Shown here piece after piece: positions 11,228 through 22,657 of a stretch of DNA of 64,000 nt. Numbering within the stretch: position 1 is the stretch's first letter; every line of letters starts with the position of its first letter. Source of the DNA: Lentinus brumalis (Eukaryota > Basidiomycota > Agaricomycetes > Polyporales > Polyporaceae). The stretch lies in contig MARA01000006.1 of the NCBI GenBank assembly GCA_001792895.1, positions 1,860,001 through 1,924,000 of the forward strand, given 5' to 3'. Position numbers and translations under genes: made by a program. The notes under the pieces are model-generated. The model worked only from the letters and a program-made list of their open reading frames with translations, had not been told where the DNA came from and did not search any database.

Positions 11228-12732
11228 ATGTCTCATCAGCAACCCCACGACGGCTCGTCTGGTCATCAGTCGCCCTACACCACCCATCCTTCTTTGGCCG
11301 GCACTCAGTCATCCTCTTCTCCTCAAGGCTGGAGCGACTCGCAAATGAGCAACCCCGCTCATGTCTCGTCCCTTCATGGTGCTCCAGCTCCTCCTGGTTA
11401 CGCGCAGTACCAGGGTGTTGCACAGAACCCGCAACAGCACTTTCAAGCGTCTTCGGCCACTCATGCGCACTCCGGCGGAGGGCAACACCACACAGCCGGC
11501 CACCCGCAGACTCCATACGGTAGTACCGGCAACATCGCACCTGATGGCAGCCATTCCATGGGCGCAGGTACATATACCATGTCGCCGTATGGCGCTGTAG
11601 TAGGGTATGGGCAGGCCCCGGGACCGGGGTACCAGACTACTAGCAACACTGCGTACTACGGCGGTACCGGCGGTTACTACGCTGGCGACCCCATGCAAGC
11701 CGCCTACGCAGCCGGTACGAGCGCGAGCACCTACAGCTCGTCGCCGTATCGCTCCGGCTCTGCTGGGATGCAACCCAGAGGAACTTCCACAACGGCACAT
11801 GACCCCTACCGGCAGGCTAGCCATCAGCAGGCTGCGTCTGGTGGTGCTGCCAACGTTGCCCCGGGTGGCTCTTCGCAATACGCTGGGGGAGGCAGCATGG
11901 ATAGGGGCATGTACTACAGCACATCTGGGTCGGAGTCAGCCCCCGAGTCCGCTAGAAGGCGACGGCGATCATCAGCTGCAGTACCTGACCACTACCAGTC
12001 TGGTCATCACCCGCAGACTGCGTACAGTGATACTAGCAACTATGCGAGCGGCTCTACGCGTGCCAGCACCAGTGCAAGTGGAGTTGCTGGCGCGGGTGTA
12101 TACGGAACAGCTGCACCTGCGGGGCGGGCGGTCGCTACACATGAACCAACATACCGAGGACCCTCCGCTCGCGACACCTATACCACGCCGACGGCAGAAG
12201 GGTCTCCCATGACACACGACCAAGCAAGGAACTTTTTAGAGGAGTTCTACGCTGCCAACGATGGGAACAAGAGGCCTGGGCCGGAGCAGCGGGCCACCCT
12301 TGCAGGAATTACAGGGCTCAACATAGATTACGTCGCTAATTGGTAAGCACGCTCTCTTGCCTCACACTCCTCAGGTGTTCATTGTATATTTTCAGGTTCA
12401 ATGATAAACGAAGGATTGATCAAGATTATGTTCCCGGGAGCACACCTTATAATCGTCCACGTATGGGACGCCTCAACGAGGCTCAAAAGGCCCAACTCAA
12501 AGTCCGCCTGGACAGGGGCGAATTGTCGACCAAGGCAGAGCGTGCTGTGATAGCTGAAGAGCTTGGCCTGGAGTCGGACGCCGTGGATGCCTGGTTTGTG
12601 CTTTCCTTGCTAAATTGCACGTATTGCGCTCAATCGGACGTCGACAGGGTTTATGCTCAAAGGCAACGTGAGCGGTACCACAGCCAGAAGAAGTCCGCTC
12701 AGAAGCCGTTGTTCAAGGCGACTCCGCGATAA
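11228..12732 (+). CDS. Double-homeodomain protein A (divergent)
   Basis: This is a putative nuclear transcription factor. The first 300 or so residues are low complexity, rich in Ser, Gly, Tyr, Gln, His and Thr. Two divergent homeodomain-like segments follow. The first runs from QARNFLEEFYAANDG through NIDYVANWFNDKRR (helix 3 WFNDKRR). The second runs from LNEAQKAQLKVRLDRG to ESDAVDAW followed by QRQRERYHSQKK. A 53-nt intron (12343-12395) splits the Trp codon of the first domain as TG|G. A possible 54-nt intron (12594-12647, donor GTTTGT) splits the second Trp codon in the same way; because it is in frame, the unspliced form would also translate. Stop at 12730-12732. Paralogues lie at 16104 (+) and 36550 (-). 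There is no sign of the usual mating-type flanking genes. Confidence 0.8.
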
Positions 12733-13493
12733 ACTCTACAGCAGCTAAGTGTGACGGTGACCGTACGGTCGTCGGTGATCAATGTACGAGTACAGTAGTA
12801 GTACTATAGTCTCGACGTACGTGTTCTATAGTATAGTGAGTGTGGTGAGGCCAAGATTGTTCAGAGGATAAGAATTACAGTTCCTGCAGCTACCAGAGGG
12901 TGCAGAGGGTGCTATGAGCCTGACACAGAAAGGTGAGCGTGAGGGTGCAACGCACAGCTGCGCGCTCGGAGGAGACGCGCCTCCCGGCGCCATCGCGCAG
13001 TGGCGCTACTTACTCGCAAGCTCTCCCCACGACGACTACCTCGGACGACCGGCTAAGATGATCAATCAGCAACGCTCTCCCCGGGCCAACACCGAGTGCC
13101 GACTCGGAGACTTCCTCGCTCTAGGCCGCTCAGACAGTGCTTGCCTTCAACCACACTGTCCTCAGCAACGGTCGAGACGAAGGAAAACCTTGCACCGATC
13201 ATTGTGCCGGAATTTCTGACCGAACCTTGGGACTTGATCGCTCTCGACACGCGCCGCTGGCCCCGCGCATTGATATCGACCTCACCGGACTCGGAGTCAG
13301 CGCGCGTCGTCGGAACGCGCAACTGAAGAGAAGCCTCTCGCTGGCCGTCGTTTCTGGTACACGACTCGTCAGCAGGGCATCCAGGACGCGATGTATAGGC
13401 TTGCTGTCCACGACGAACGTACAGCAAGAAGCCTCATACGCGCTTCCATCTCATACGCGCTTCCATCTCCGCACGCGGCTTCACGCGGGGTCA
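12733..13493. other. Intergenic with a short dispersed repeat
   Basis: No gene is seen. Around 12964-13055 the sequence resembles 17642-17725 (shared blocks include GGAGACGCGC, GTGGCGC and CCTCGGACGAC). From about 13415 the sequence belongs to the segment shared with 9275-9312, here with a 17-bp tandem duplication near 13434-13466. Confidence 0.45.
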
Positions 13494-14040
13494 CTACTTA
13501 CGCTTGAACGCGTACGCGCCCGCCGGCGGCTCGTACACGACGTGAATCTCAACCACATTCTGCACCATCTCCGGCCACCCGCCCGACTGCATCCGCACAG
13601 GGCCCGCTGCGTCCAGTCCTCCAGAGGTGCGCACGAAGCTCGCCATCAATTTGACATGCGCACCGAAGTGCTGCTTCAGCTGGCAGTGCTTGCGCCAGAA
13701 AGCCTTGCGTGCCGGGTTCCTCCTGAAAAGACCGCGCTTAGGAGGCGCAGAGCTCGGGTGGGAGATGTAGGCGGTGAAGAGCAGGTCCGCGAATGCCTGC
13801 ATGCAGAGCTCAGTGTGCGAAAGAGGAGTGTGTATGGCGCGCACGTACTCCGTAGCCCATCCTGGCAACACCGTCCCGACCCCATGCATGCGGGGGGACG
13901 TCAGCGCCGTCGAAGAAAACAAGGATGTGAGGAGCGAGGGTCCTCTGCGCGATCGTGGGCGCCGGGGGTCTGCAGAGTTGCCGGTCTTTGGCTGTGCGTC
14001 GTATCTCGGGGGCGATTCGATGCCCGGTGAACGTCCATCA
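13494..14040 (-). CDS. Unrecognised gene or remnant, copy B
   Basis: This is the better-preserved relative of the broken copy at 9313. Read on the minus strand, it gives HILVFFDGADVPPHAWGRD and VARMGYG, then a GTACGT...CATGCAG intron, then AFADLLFTAYISHPSS, RRNPARKAFWRKHCQLKQHF, VRMQSGGWPEMVQN and VEIHVVYEPPAG, ending KRK with a stop at 13494-13496. I do not recognise the family. No upstream ATG exon is obvious, so this may be the 3' end of a longer gene or a truncated duplicate. The preserved frame across the splice suggests it decayed less or later than copy A. Confidence 0.4.
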
Positions 14041-16103
14041 TGACTCGCTGTCTCATGAGACACGTTCAACTGAATAGCTGCAATACTGGTTAAATGGCGG
14101 TACTGAGGAGACACGGAGTAATGGGCACTGACCAGGAGAGGGAGAAATTGACCGGCGGGCTGTGGAGTCAACGGCAGCTTCATCACTGGGCATGGTGAGG
14201 ATATAGGCGAGACTCGAGAGATGATCCCCAGTGGGAATCGACTGTGTTCTAATCAGTTGATATGTGTTTAAATCTGACCGCATATGAGAACAGCGTAGTA
14301 TATATGAGAACAGATGATAACACAGGATTTGGAACGCTTTAATACCAGAACACACTGATATCTTCGTGAATATGTTCTCCTCATGTTGTTCTCGTCGCCA
14401 ATATGTTCAGGTAGGTTCTGGTCTCGGTAAACATATATATGAACAACTAAAAAGATACACCAATATGCTACTGCGGGGCCGGCCTGCTTCCCGCTGCCCG
14501 CCCACCGCGTTCTCCTTCCTCGCTCGCCCGCCGCGCTTTCCTTTTGTGTCCGCCCGCCGTGCTTGCCTGCGGCTGCCCCACTGGTCCACTCCGGTTCCAA
14601 AAACGTGGACGTACCTGGTCCGAAGACCTGTCTGTGTCGCCCGTGTGTCGGGTGTCCGGGTGCTAGCGAGCGTGTGCCCCGGAAGGACAGGCATCTGAGC
14701 CAGCTGGGACAGCATATAGTCACTCACCTTTCTAGTCAACGACTGCACCCGCACTGAAATGCTGTTGAGCAACCGCTGAGTGGGACTTGAGCTACATCGG
14801 AAGCAGAAGCATCGCGTGAGCACTGAACTGCGCTATGACAGCATGCACGCTGCCCAATTATATGGCTACGTACCTGTTTGCCCGTGCCTAAGTATGCCCA
14901 ACTCGCCTTCCACGCATGCTCGCTCGGGCGTGCTCAGTTTGCACGCTGACAGGTGGGAGAATCCCGGTGCGTACAGCACTCAGTGCCTGCTATCCGCACC
15001 TGCTAGTTCATGTCAGCGTAGCCTCCGACCTGCGCGTGGAGACCATACCTCTTGTTCCGTGATGGGCAATCTGAAGCGACGGGAGGGCAGCAAAGACAGA
15101 GCAGCCAACCCGGGAGGGAGATAGTGGTGGAAAGAGGAAGGGAGGTCCGACTGAGCGCGAAGTTGCGCAGGCGAGACTTCGATGATTGCGTCACGATCGC
15201 AAGTAGGAGAGTAGGACGGGCGTTGCCTGAACTGAACTTGTTGAAACGAGTTTGACTTGACAGATTTGCGAGCGTGCAAAAGGTCGACAGAGTCGGCAAA
15301 GTGCTCGCAAAAAGCAGAATGCGACGATCGCGGTCGCTGCAAAGGTGTAAACACTAACCCTAGCTCGACTTCGCTGTCAGATTAGACGCTGTTCTGCTCC
15401 CAGAACATATTTGAACATTGTTTGCCACGATTTCCCAATATCAAAACACATTGAAACACAGTCGATTCTCACTGGGGATGATCTCCTGCGCAAGAAATTT
15501 ATATATGTATGTGAGTTTCCTTCGCATGACGTACCTCTCTGTCAAAGACTGCGCAGGGGCCGGAGGAGTGGGTTTGATTCATATCGAGAAACCCAAGTAA
15601 AGTTAGATACTGTATAGTTCGAGGCGCCTTGGCTTCTCAGGAGTGGCAGAAGAACAGACCTGCGAAGCGAGAGTCATTCATGAGTGTCGAGGAGGAGGAG
15701 GAAAGATACTTACCGTCGCCAGTGTCTGGTCAGGTCAGGTCCGGTCCGCGGATACCGACTCGGAGCGCTGGTGGCGTCTACCACAGAACCACCGTACTTT
15801 CCTTCAAAGTTCGAACCACCATGATCCTGACCGTTCAGCAAGACGATGCACGCTAGTAGTGCGCATCGGGGTTTTTAGGTACCGCGGAACCTTGGCACAA
15901 GTGTCAAGTTTTGTGCAGTTCCGACCGCTGCTGACGCAATGTAGTAACTGAGTCGGCGGCATGACCCATTTGGTCGAACAATGGTCCCTGCTTTGGCATT
16001 CGGTCAGTATAGTTGATTTGTCAAGCGCGTAACACAACCAACCAATTCACAGCGACTACAGGCTCTCGTATCTCACTCCCTCAATCACCCTCTCCCAGTG
16101 ACC
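14041..16103. other. Intergenic, AT-rich motif cluster, no gene seen
   Basis: The stretch is 2 kb without a supportable gene. At 14282 and 14302 the 12-mer ATATGAGAACAG occurs twice, 20 bp apart. Related inverted forms (ATGTTCTC) follow near 14370-14390. A C-rich stretch at about 14480-14590 gives long but low-complexity frames, which I do not call genes. Confidence 0.4.
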
Positions 16104-17198
16104 ATGTCTATGCCTTATGAACGCCGGCACGACAACTCCTCCACTCATAACCAGACATCCACCAACAGCTCGTATCCTCCTCGGAATGATTGGGTTGACC
16201 TTCAGCCTCTACCTCACCCAGACTTTGCCGGGACCCGTGCACCAACCGCTGCAATCTCCTTCGCGCCGTCTCAGGTCGTCCAGTCCACGAGTAACAACAC
16301 CCGAGGCCCTCACTCGGTGAACGCGCACTCACGCGCTGTGCAACCCGGCACCACCGGCAGCGTGCACGCTGCATTCAGCGGCGTAAACGACTTCCCCGGT
16401 GGCCTTCACGGAATCGAAATGAACGCAAGCGATTTGCAGGACCTGTATGGCTCCGCTGGAGAGCACGGGCACGCCATCGTGAATCCAGGCCAATATCTCC
16501 TCAGCAATCCGCCCGCTGCGCGAAGTGGTACCAACGACTTTGCCGGTAGCTCCCTGCAAGCTGCGAGCGAAGTCGGTATGTATGCGAGCGCATACGACCC
16601 TTGGCTGCAGGAGCGGCAGGTTCCCTTCCATTCTGGGCTGCCGATTCAAGCAACCTCATCTCGCGCCGCTGCAACTGAATCCCTGGAAGAATACCTCAAG
16701 AACTTCTATGAAACCCGGAGCAAGACCCCTACGCCCAAGCAGCTATTCGAGATTCGCGACCATACCAAGTTATTCATAGAGGTTATCGAAGCTTGGTACG
16801 CTCACTCGTAACCACTTGTCCTCTCAGGTGTTCAATATCTGCGCTTTGTTTTGTAGGTTTGCAGATCAACGGTCCCGGGATGAGCGGTCCCGGGATAACC
16901 ATCACCCCAAGGCTAAACGTCAGATTACGCCAGATGTCAGGAAAGTATTCGAGGCATACATGGACACGCACGGACCATGGATACCTGGTGCAGCGGAGTG
17001 TAATCGGCTCTCTCAAGAGCTTGGCATTGAAACGAAGAATCTGTACAACTGGTGAGCCCCGTTCAAGCTGTCGCCTCTTTACGAGAGTACTGACTTGGAG
17101 ACAGGTTCGCAGCAAATGTTGCCAAGAGGCGTAGGAAAGATCAGGGACTTGGAGAGTTTGCAGGGACTAGCGCGAACTCAGCCCCGGGCTGTGTGTAG
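16104..17198 (+). CDS. Double-homeodomain protein B (divergent)
   Basis: This is a putative nuclear transcription factor with the same plan as the gene at 11228. A low-complexity N-terminus of about 190 residues precedes a first homeodomain-like segment (SLEEYLKNFYETRSKT to EVIEAWFADQRSRDERSR). A second follows (KRQITPDVRKVFEAYMDTHG to ETKNLYNWFAANVAKRRRK). Introns at 16796-16856 (61 nt) and 17052-17104 (53 nt) both split the helix-3 Trp codon as TG|G. I chose ATG 16104 (MSMPYERRHD). The stop is at 17196-17198, after NSAPGCV. The second domain keeps basic residues after helix 3 (AKRRRK), as expected for DNA binding or nuclear import. Confidence 0.8.
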
Positions 17199-17251
17199 AC
17201 CGAGTGCCAGTACTCCCACGGTGAGAACGTCTACTTTGCGCGATTTGCAAC

Positions 17252-17460
17252 ATGGCTGATATGTACTCCACCAGTGATGCAGACAAGAAGCTGAGGTGCG
17301 ATGAAAATCGACCGTGCAGTGCCTGCGAGGCGAAGGATTTGCTTTGCACTGGCCGGTAACTACACTCGGCTCTGCTACTGATACTACACGGATTTGTACT
17401 GTAGCGCAGGGAGAAGAAGAGACGCAGGCCGTCGTCATCGTCACTCGCACCCCAGGCCAT
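17252..17460 (+). pseudogene. Degenerate Zn2Cys6 zinc-cluster exon
   Basis: From the ATG at 17252 the frame reads MADMYSTSDADKKLRCDENR and then PCSACEAKDLLCTG. The last four cysteines fit the C-X5-C-X2-C-X6-C half of a fungal Zn(II)2Cys6 binuclear cluster exactly. Where the first CX2C pair should be, the sequence has S and D instead (SDAD), so the two cysteines needed to complete the cluster are missing. A GTAACT...GCGCAG intron would join CTG to REKKRRRPSSSS, a typical basic linker. It begins 54 bp after the homeodomain B stop and has no visible long regulatory domain after it. It is probably a relic; a sequencing error in the first cysteines is the alternative. Confidence 0.4.
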
Positions 17461-18427
17461 CCGGCAGTGTGTCGCCTACTGTATGTCCATTGTCGACTGC
17501 ACGATTCAAGTTATGTATGTACACAGATTATTATGTATGAACGAGTTCGAGTTGGAAATAAGTACAGAGACTTCGTCCGCTGTTCAGCCCCCCCAGCACC
17601 GGGGACTAACCACTTATTACTACATAGGGCCACGGGTTCAGACGCTCAGAGGAGACGCGCATCCGCCGCCAGTGGCGCAACTGGCAAGCTTTGCCCACAA
17701 CGGACCCCCTCGGACGACTTGCTCAAACCATATAGTCGTCGACAATTGGCATACACCCTACCAATACCAGAGGTCTACTCACAGGGGTCTTCAAGTTCCC
17801 GCTATAATGTTGCAGCGCCATGGAGCCGAGACTGCGAACAGTCAGTAAGTATCGCATTTCCTCTCGTACTTACTAAGACACGCATGCCTGTACGAAGCAG
17901 GGTAGAGGCCTGCACAAGTACTTTGAGGACTCGTATCGGGAACATACTCGCGTTTGTATCGCTTCGACGCCCTCCGTCAAACGCACACAAAGAGCTTTGG
18001 CTCGGTGGCGCACCTCCGTGGCATCCCACCCGTCGCTTATGCCGGTATCCCCGAGACACGCTGCACTGCCCCAAAGCCACTCTCCGTGGTTCATGCAGTC
18101 AATGCGCGACCACAGGCCATACTTCCACACACGTGTGGACTCTGCCAAATCTCGCACGCCCGCAGCGCTCGTCGCTTTGTCCTGGGCCAAAGACCACCGA
18201 ATGCCAACGTTTAAGCTCAATGGTTGGACTGGTCGACAGCCACCGCCAAAGCGAGCATGTCGGACGTATATGTGTCCTTGCGAGCTGCGTTGGCTGGGTC
18301 TCTACTATCGCACTCGTCTCGTACCGCTCGCATATCCGCTCTCTTGATCTCGCCTATACCCACTCTCGTTTCCTTCGTTATCTGCCATTCACCAAGAAGC
18401 CATAGACATAGACAAGCCAGGCCTGAG
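17461..18427. other. Intergenic, no clear gene
   Basis: A long open frame covers this region, but it has arginine- and serine-rich composition and no domain. It contains the second copy of the short dispersed repeat (17642-17725). Confidence 0.4.
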
Positions 18428-19028
18428 ATGCAGAGCTACAGCCACCCCGATGTCTTCTTCTGCCCGCTGTACAACCGCCCGGGGGTGTCCGACCCGAAGA
18501 TGAACCTGTGTGGTTCAGAGGAGGACGGGCACGACACGCAATTCTTCGGGACCACCGGGTCTTCGGCCGGCTCACCCAGCTCGAGCAGCCCGACTTCGCC
18601 CTCCTCTTCCACGGTACGTCCTCGCGTTCATCGGTACCGGGAGCTCCCGCTGATCTCCGTCCCATGCAGAGTTCTTCCCAGACCTCGTCTCGGAGCAGCT
18701 CGCCTTCGCCTTCCTCGGCCTCGGAACGGAAGCTGCACAAGTACAAGCGCATGAGCGCGAAAGCGGGCAAGTCGCTCCTCGACTTCGCGACGGAAGTTGA
18801 GAGCCGGCGGATCGTCCACGAGAAGCGGAAACAGGTGAGTATTCGTCCGCTTGCGCATTCCGTCCCTTCCCCGCGTTCAGTAGCTACCCCGCACCCCCCA
18901 ACCACCCAGCCGTACTCGCTCGATTTCCCTCAGTCTTGCTCAGAACCCGCACGGGCACCCGTACTGACGACGCCCTTCCTCAGCTGAAGGCCTCGCAAAT
19001 CTCTCGGAACGCGCCTGGACAATCATAA
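18428..19028 (+). CDS. Small Ser-rich basic protein, unknown function
   Basis: Three exons form a clean chain. Exon 1 begins MQSYSHPDVFFCPLYNRPG and ends in a Ser/Pro run. After a GTACGT...ATGCAG intron, exon 2 continues with a Ser-rich run and then ERKLHKYKRMSAKAGKSLLD and FATEVESRRIVHEKRKQ, which could be an amphipathic or coiled-coil helix. After a GTGAGT...CCTCAG intron, exon 3 gives LKASQISRNAPGQS and the stop at 19026-19028. The protein is about 130 residues. I do not recognise the family. The consistent phase at both introns is the main support. Confidence 0.6.
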
Positions 19029-19734
19029 CGCCACCATCCCGCGCCCCCTGAGCTTAGTCTCTCTACGTTATGCCCACACTGGTCCTAGTCTCTCTCTGCA
19101 TACCCATCTGTATCCGTAGCTCGCATCAATACCAATCACTCAGTTCTTCCAATGCTACTATCTCTATGCGGCCAGAAATTACTCTGTATTGATTCTGTAT
19201 GCTAGAGCTGCAATAATGAGTGTCGCCGTCCGCCTGCGGGACTGCTTGCACTCCGCGGATCCGAACCTGCCCCTTGTCAAACGGTGCAAGCCTAGGTGTC
19301 ACGGAAATCGCGGAGATCTAGACTCGATGCCCGTTCTTGAACCCGTAGAACGCAAGTATCGTCCACAATACTTGTCAGTCGGATGTGTGTCCCAGGAAGT
19401 CGGACAAGGTCCGGAATAACGCACCGACCGCTGCTTCTGAAGTTAACGTGAAGCGCAAAGTCCCGTAGCCGCTGTGTGCATCTCGTCATGTCGTCTTTCC
19501 GTCAAACTTGCGTCTGTTCGGACAGAGCAGGAGCCCCGTCCGTACTCCGTCGTGCGGAGTTACGAGTGAGCGCGATGATGGCATTTCCCCGCATTTAGCC
19601 TCCTGCCCCCATGCGGGGTATGTCATAAAGTGAGTCCCTCTCCGCGTCCCTATCATATCCCCCTCACCTCCGCCGGACATCGCTCGCGCACTCTATCTAC
19701 GCACATCTACACCCGCTCGACAACGCGCGACACG
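19029..19734. other. Intergenic, no gene seen
   Basis: Only short frames without domains are present. The right end is the promoter of the carnitine acetyltransferase gene; its leader is pyrimidine-rich. Confidence 0.5.
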
Positions 19735-22657
19735 ATGCCCTCTACCACGGGCCCAGTGACGAAGTTCGAAGCAAATCCGCCCGAGTCACGGACCTTCGCT
19801 CGCCAAGGCGAGCTCCCAAAGCTCCCCATTCCCCCGCTCGAACAGACGTGCGCACGGTACCTGAGGGCACTCGAAGGCCTACAAGATCCGCGAGAACACG
19901 CCGAGACGAGGAGGGCCGTCGAAGAGTTCCTGCACCATGACGGTCCGCGCATTCAGGAGAAGCTGAAGGAGTACGCGAAGGACAAGGCCAGGTGCGCTGC
20001 TTCTCTACTTTGCGTGCTTCTTTCGCTGACAGGCTTTTTGGCGGGATTAAGCTACATCGAGGAGTTTTGGTACGTCCTCTTGCTTCATGCGCCCGTCTGG
20101 CGGCGTTATCGCGAGCCTGTCGTCTAACGCGTCTTACCCCTTTCACCCCGCGATCCAGGTACGAGTCGTACCTGTCGCATTCAGATCCCGTCGTTCTTGC
20201 ATTGAACCCGTTTTTCGTCCTCGAGTGAGTCTATTCAGCTTCGGGATACCAGCTCCGAGCCGTTCGAAGCTCGATGCTTAATCGCGTGTGCGTCTGCGGC
20301 AGGAATGACCCGACACCAGATCGCGGGCAACAGCTCCCCCGCGCCGCTTCCCTGATCGTGTCTTCGCTGGGCTTCATTCATGATCTCCGCGCAGGCATGC
20401 TCGAGCCCGACAGCGTGCGCGGGATCCCGCTCGACATGGACCAGTACTCGCGCCTGTTTGGCACCGCCCGCATACCGACGGAGGTGCGCTTCTTCCCCCC
20501 GCCAGTGACTATATAGTGACCATGTGCTCATCGTTCGCTCTTGCAGAGAGGCTGCAAGATGGAGGTGCACTCGGACGCGAGGCATATAGTCGTGCTCCGC
20601 CGCGGACAGTTCTGTACGGAACGCCTTCTCTTCTCATGACGGCATTCGTCAATTGACTGCTACCGGTCATCTAGACTGGTTCGATGTGCTTGACGCTGAG
20701 AATCGTCCCGTGCTCACGGAACGCGAGATCCTCCGGAATCTGCAGGCGATTGTCTCCGATGCCGACCAGATGCCCATTCAGGAGGTCCGTACTCACTTTC
20801 CGTCTTCCTGCTCTGCCGCTGTTGATACTGATGGTCATTGATGGTATCGCATACAGGTAGCTCGCAATTCTATCGGCGTGCTGTCTACCGAGAACCGCAA
20901 GGTCTGGTCGACTCTCCGGAAAGCCCTGATTTGCAACAAGAACAACGAGTCTTGCCTCGATGTCGTCGACAATGCGCTCTTCGTGGTTTGCCTCGACGAC
21001 GCCTCACCGGAAAATCTGGCCGAACTATGCGATAACTTCCTGTGCGGAACGTACGAATTGAAGGGCGGTATCCAGATCGGAACATGTACCAATCGGTGGT
21101 ATGACAAGGTAGGTCCTTCATTGTCCTACCGTGAAAAGGTAGGAGCTCATGTGTCGCCGGCGCAGCTTCAAATCATCGTTTGCGCGGACGGTGCGGCAGG
21201 CATCAACTTCGAGCACACTGGCGTCGATGGACATACAGTCCTCAGGTATGTTCTAGGCTTTAACAGCCTACATCAGACAATTCTGACGCATATGTCGCCC
21301 AGGTTCGCCGCAGACATCTTTACTGAGGGCCTCATGCTCCTCGCGCGGTCCATCAACCCCTCCGCACCCACCCTCTTCCACGCGCCCCTATCTCCATACG
21401 CCAAAGCCTACAAGCCTCCGCGCGGGCAACCCGTGAAGGTTGACTCGCCCTCGTACGTCATCGACACGACGCCCAAGAAGCTCGAGTGGACGCTCTACCC
21501 GGAGCTGCGCGCGGGCATCCGGTTCGCCGAGACGCGCCTGAGCGACCTCATCTGCCAGAACGACTGCCAGGCGCTCGAGTTCAAGTCGTACGGGAAGAAC
21601 TTCATCACCGCGCACGGGTTCTCGCCGGACGCGTTCGTGCAGATGGCGTTCCAGGCGGCGTACTACGGCCTGTACGGGCGCATCGAGTGCACGTACGAGC
21701 CCGCGATGACGAAGTCGTTCCTGCACGGGCGGACGGAGGCGATCCGGACCGTGCAGCCGCATACCGTCGACTTCGTGAAGACGTTCTTCTCGGAGGCGCC
21801 GAACCCCCAGAAGGTCAACGCTTTGAGGATGGCGTGTCAGGGACACGTCGAGCTCACGAAGGAATGCAGTAAGGGTCTCGGCCAGGACAGGCATCTGTAT
21901 GCGCTCTACTGCCTCGTGCAGCGCGAGCGCGAGAGCCAGGCTGCGGCCGCCAGCAGCTTCGACGAGGACGACCGGCCGACGTCCCCGACGAGCACGGTAT
22001 CCAGCGGGAGCAGCGGGCGCGACAAGCCGCCGCTCCCGTCGATCTTCACGGACAACGGATGGCACATCCTGAACCGGTCGATCCTCTCCACGTCGAACTG
22101 CGGCAACCCCGCGCTGAGGCTGTTCGGGTTTGGGCCCGTCGCCGCGGACGGGTACGGGATCGGGTACATCATCAAGGACGAGGGCATCTCCGTGTAAGCT
22201 TCTCTTCCCAGTTCAACTCGTGTCGACGTTGGTTGCTGATTGCTTTGCGTGGTGGCAGATGCGCGTCGTCGAAGCACCTGCAGACCCGCCGGTTCCTGGA
22301 CACGCTGCAGGGGTACCTGCACGACATCCAGCGCATCCTGATCCAGCTGCACCTATCCGCGAACCAGCGCCCGGAGCCGTTCATCGACCACGCGGGCGTG
22401 CTGCGCGACTCGAAGACCGGCCGGCCGATCAATGGTCATGCGGAGCAGGGAGTCAACGGGTACGAGGACGAGGATACCATGCGTGCGTGTCTTGTTCTTG
22501 TTCTCGTGTTGTGTGGAAGTGCGGTGCTGATGTGCGTCTGGACGGGACAGCCGGGTACTCGTTCTTCGACAGCGGCGATATCGAGTTGCTTGGGCGCAGG
22601 AAGGCGCGCCCGTCGTTCTACAACACGGGGCGGATCATTCCGTTGGCGGAGTACTGA
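19735..22657 (+). CDS. Carnitine O-acetyltransferase
   Basis: This enzyme of the choline/carnitine O-acyltransferase family moves acetyl groups between CoA and carnitine, the fungal route for shuttling acetyl units out of peroxisomes and cytosol to mitochondria. It starts at ATG 19735 (MPSTTGPVTKFEANPP). The family N-terminal region LPKLPIPPLEQTCARYL is followed by YESYLSHSDPVVLALNPFF, the catalytic segment NFEHTGVDGHTVL with the active-site His, YGLYGRIECTYEPAM, ACQGHVELTKECSKGLGQDR, the STS-type motif ILSTSN, and GFGPVAADGYGIGY. The end is RIIPLAEY, with a stop at 22655-22657. No C-terminal peroxisomal tripeptide and no obvious mitochondrial leader are seen, which fits a cytosolic Yat2/FacC-like enzyme. 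A Ser-rich insert lies near 21945-22030. About nine introns interrupt the 5' half and the 3' end. Confidence 0.9.

Noticed and set aside
11228..17198. Mating-type A locus
   Set aside because: The genes are not a divergent HD1/HD2 pair, each has two C-terminal homeodomains, and the usual flanking genes are absent.
17314..18405. 363-codon plus-strand frame after homeodomain gene B
   Set aside because: Composition is Arg/Ser/Thr/His-rich without domains, and it conflicts with the zinc-cluster frame and the small gene at 18428.
21388..22065. 225-codon minus-strand frame
   Set aside because: It is antisense to the carnitine acetyltransferase exon; GC-rich third positions keep the reverse frame open.
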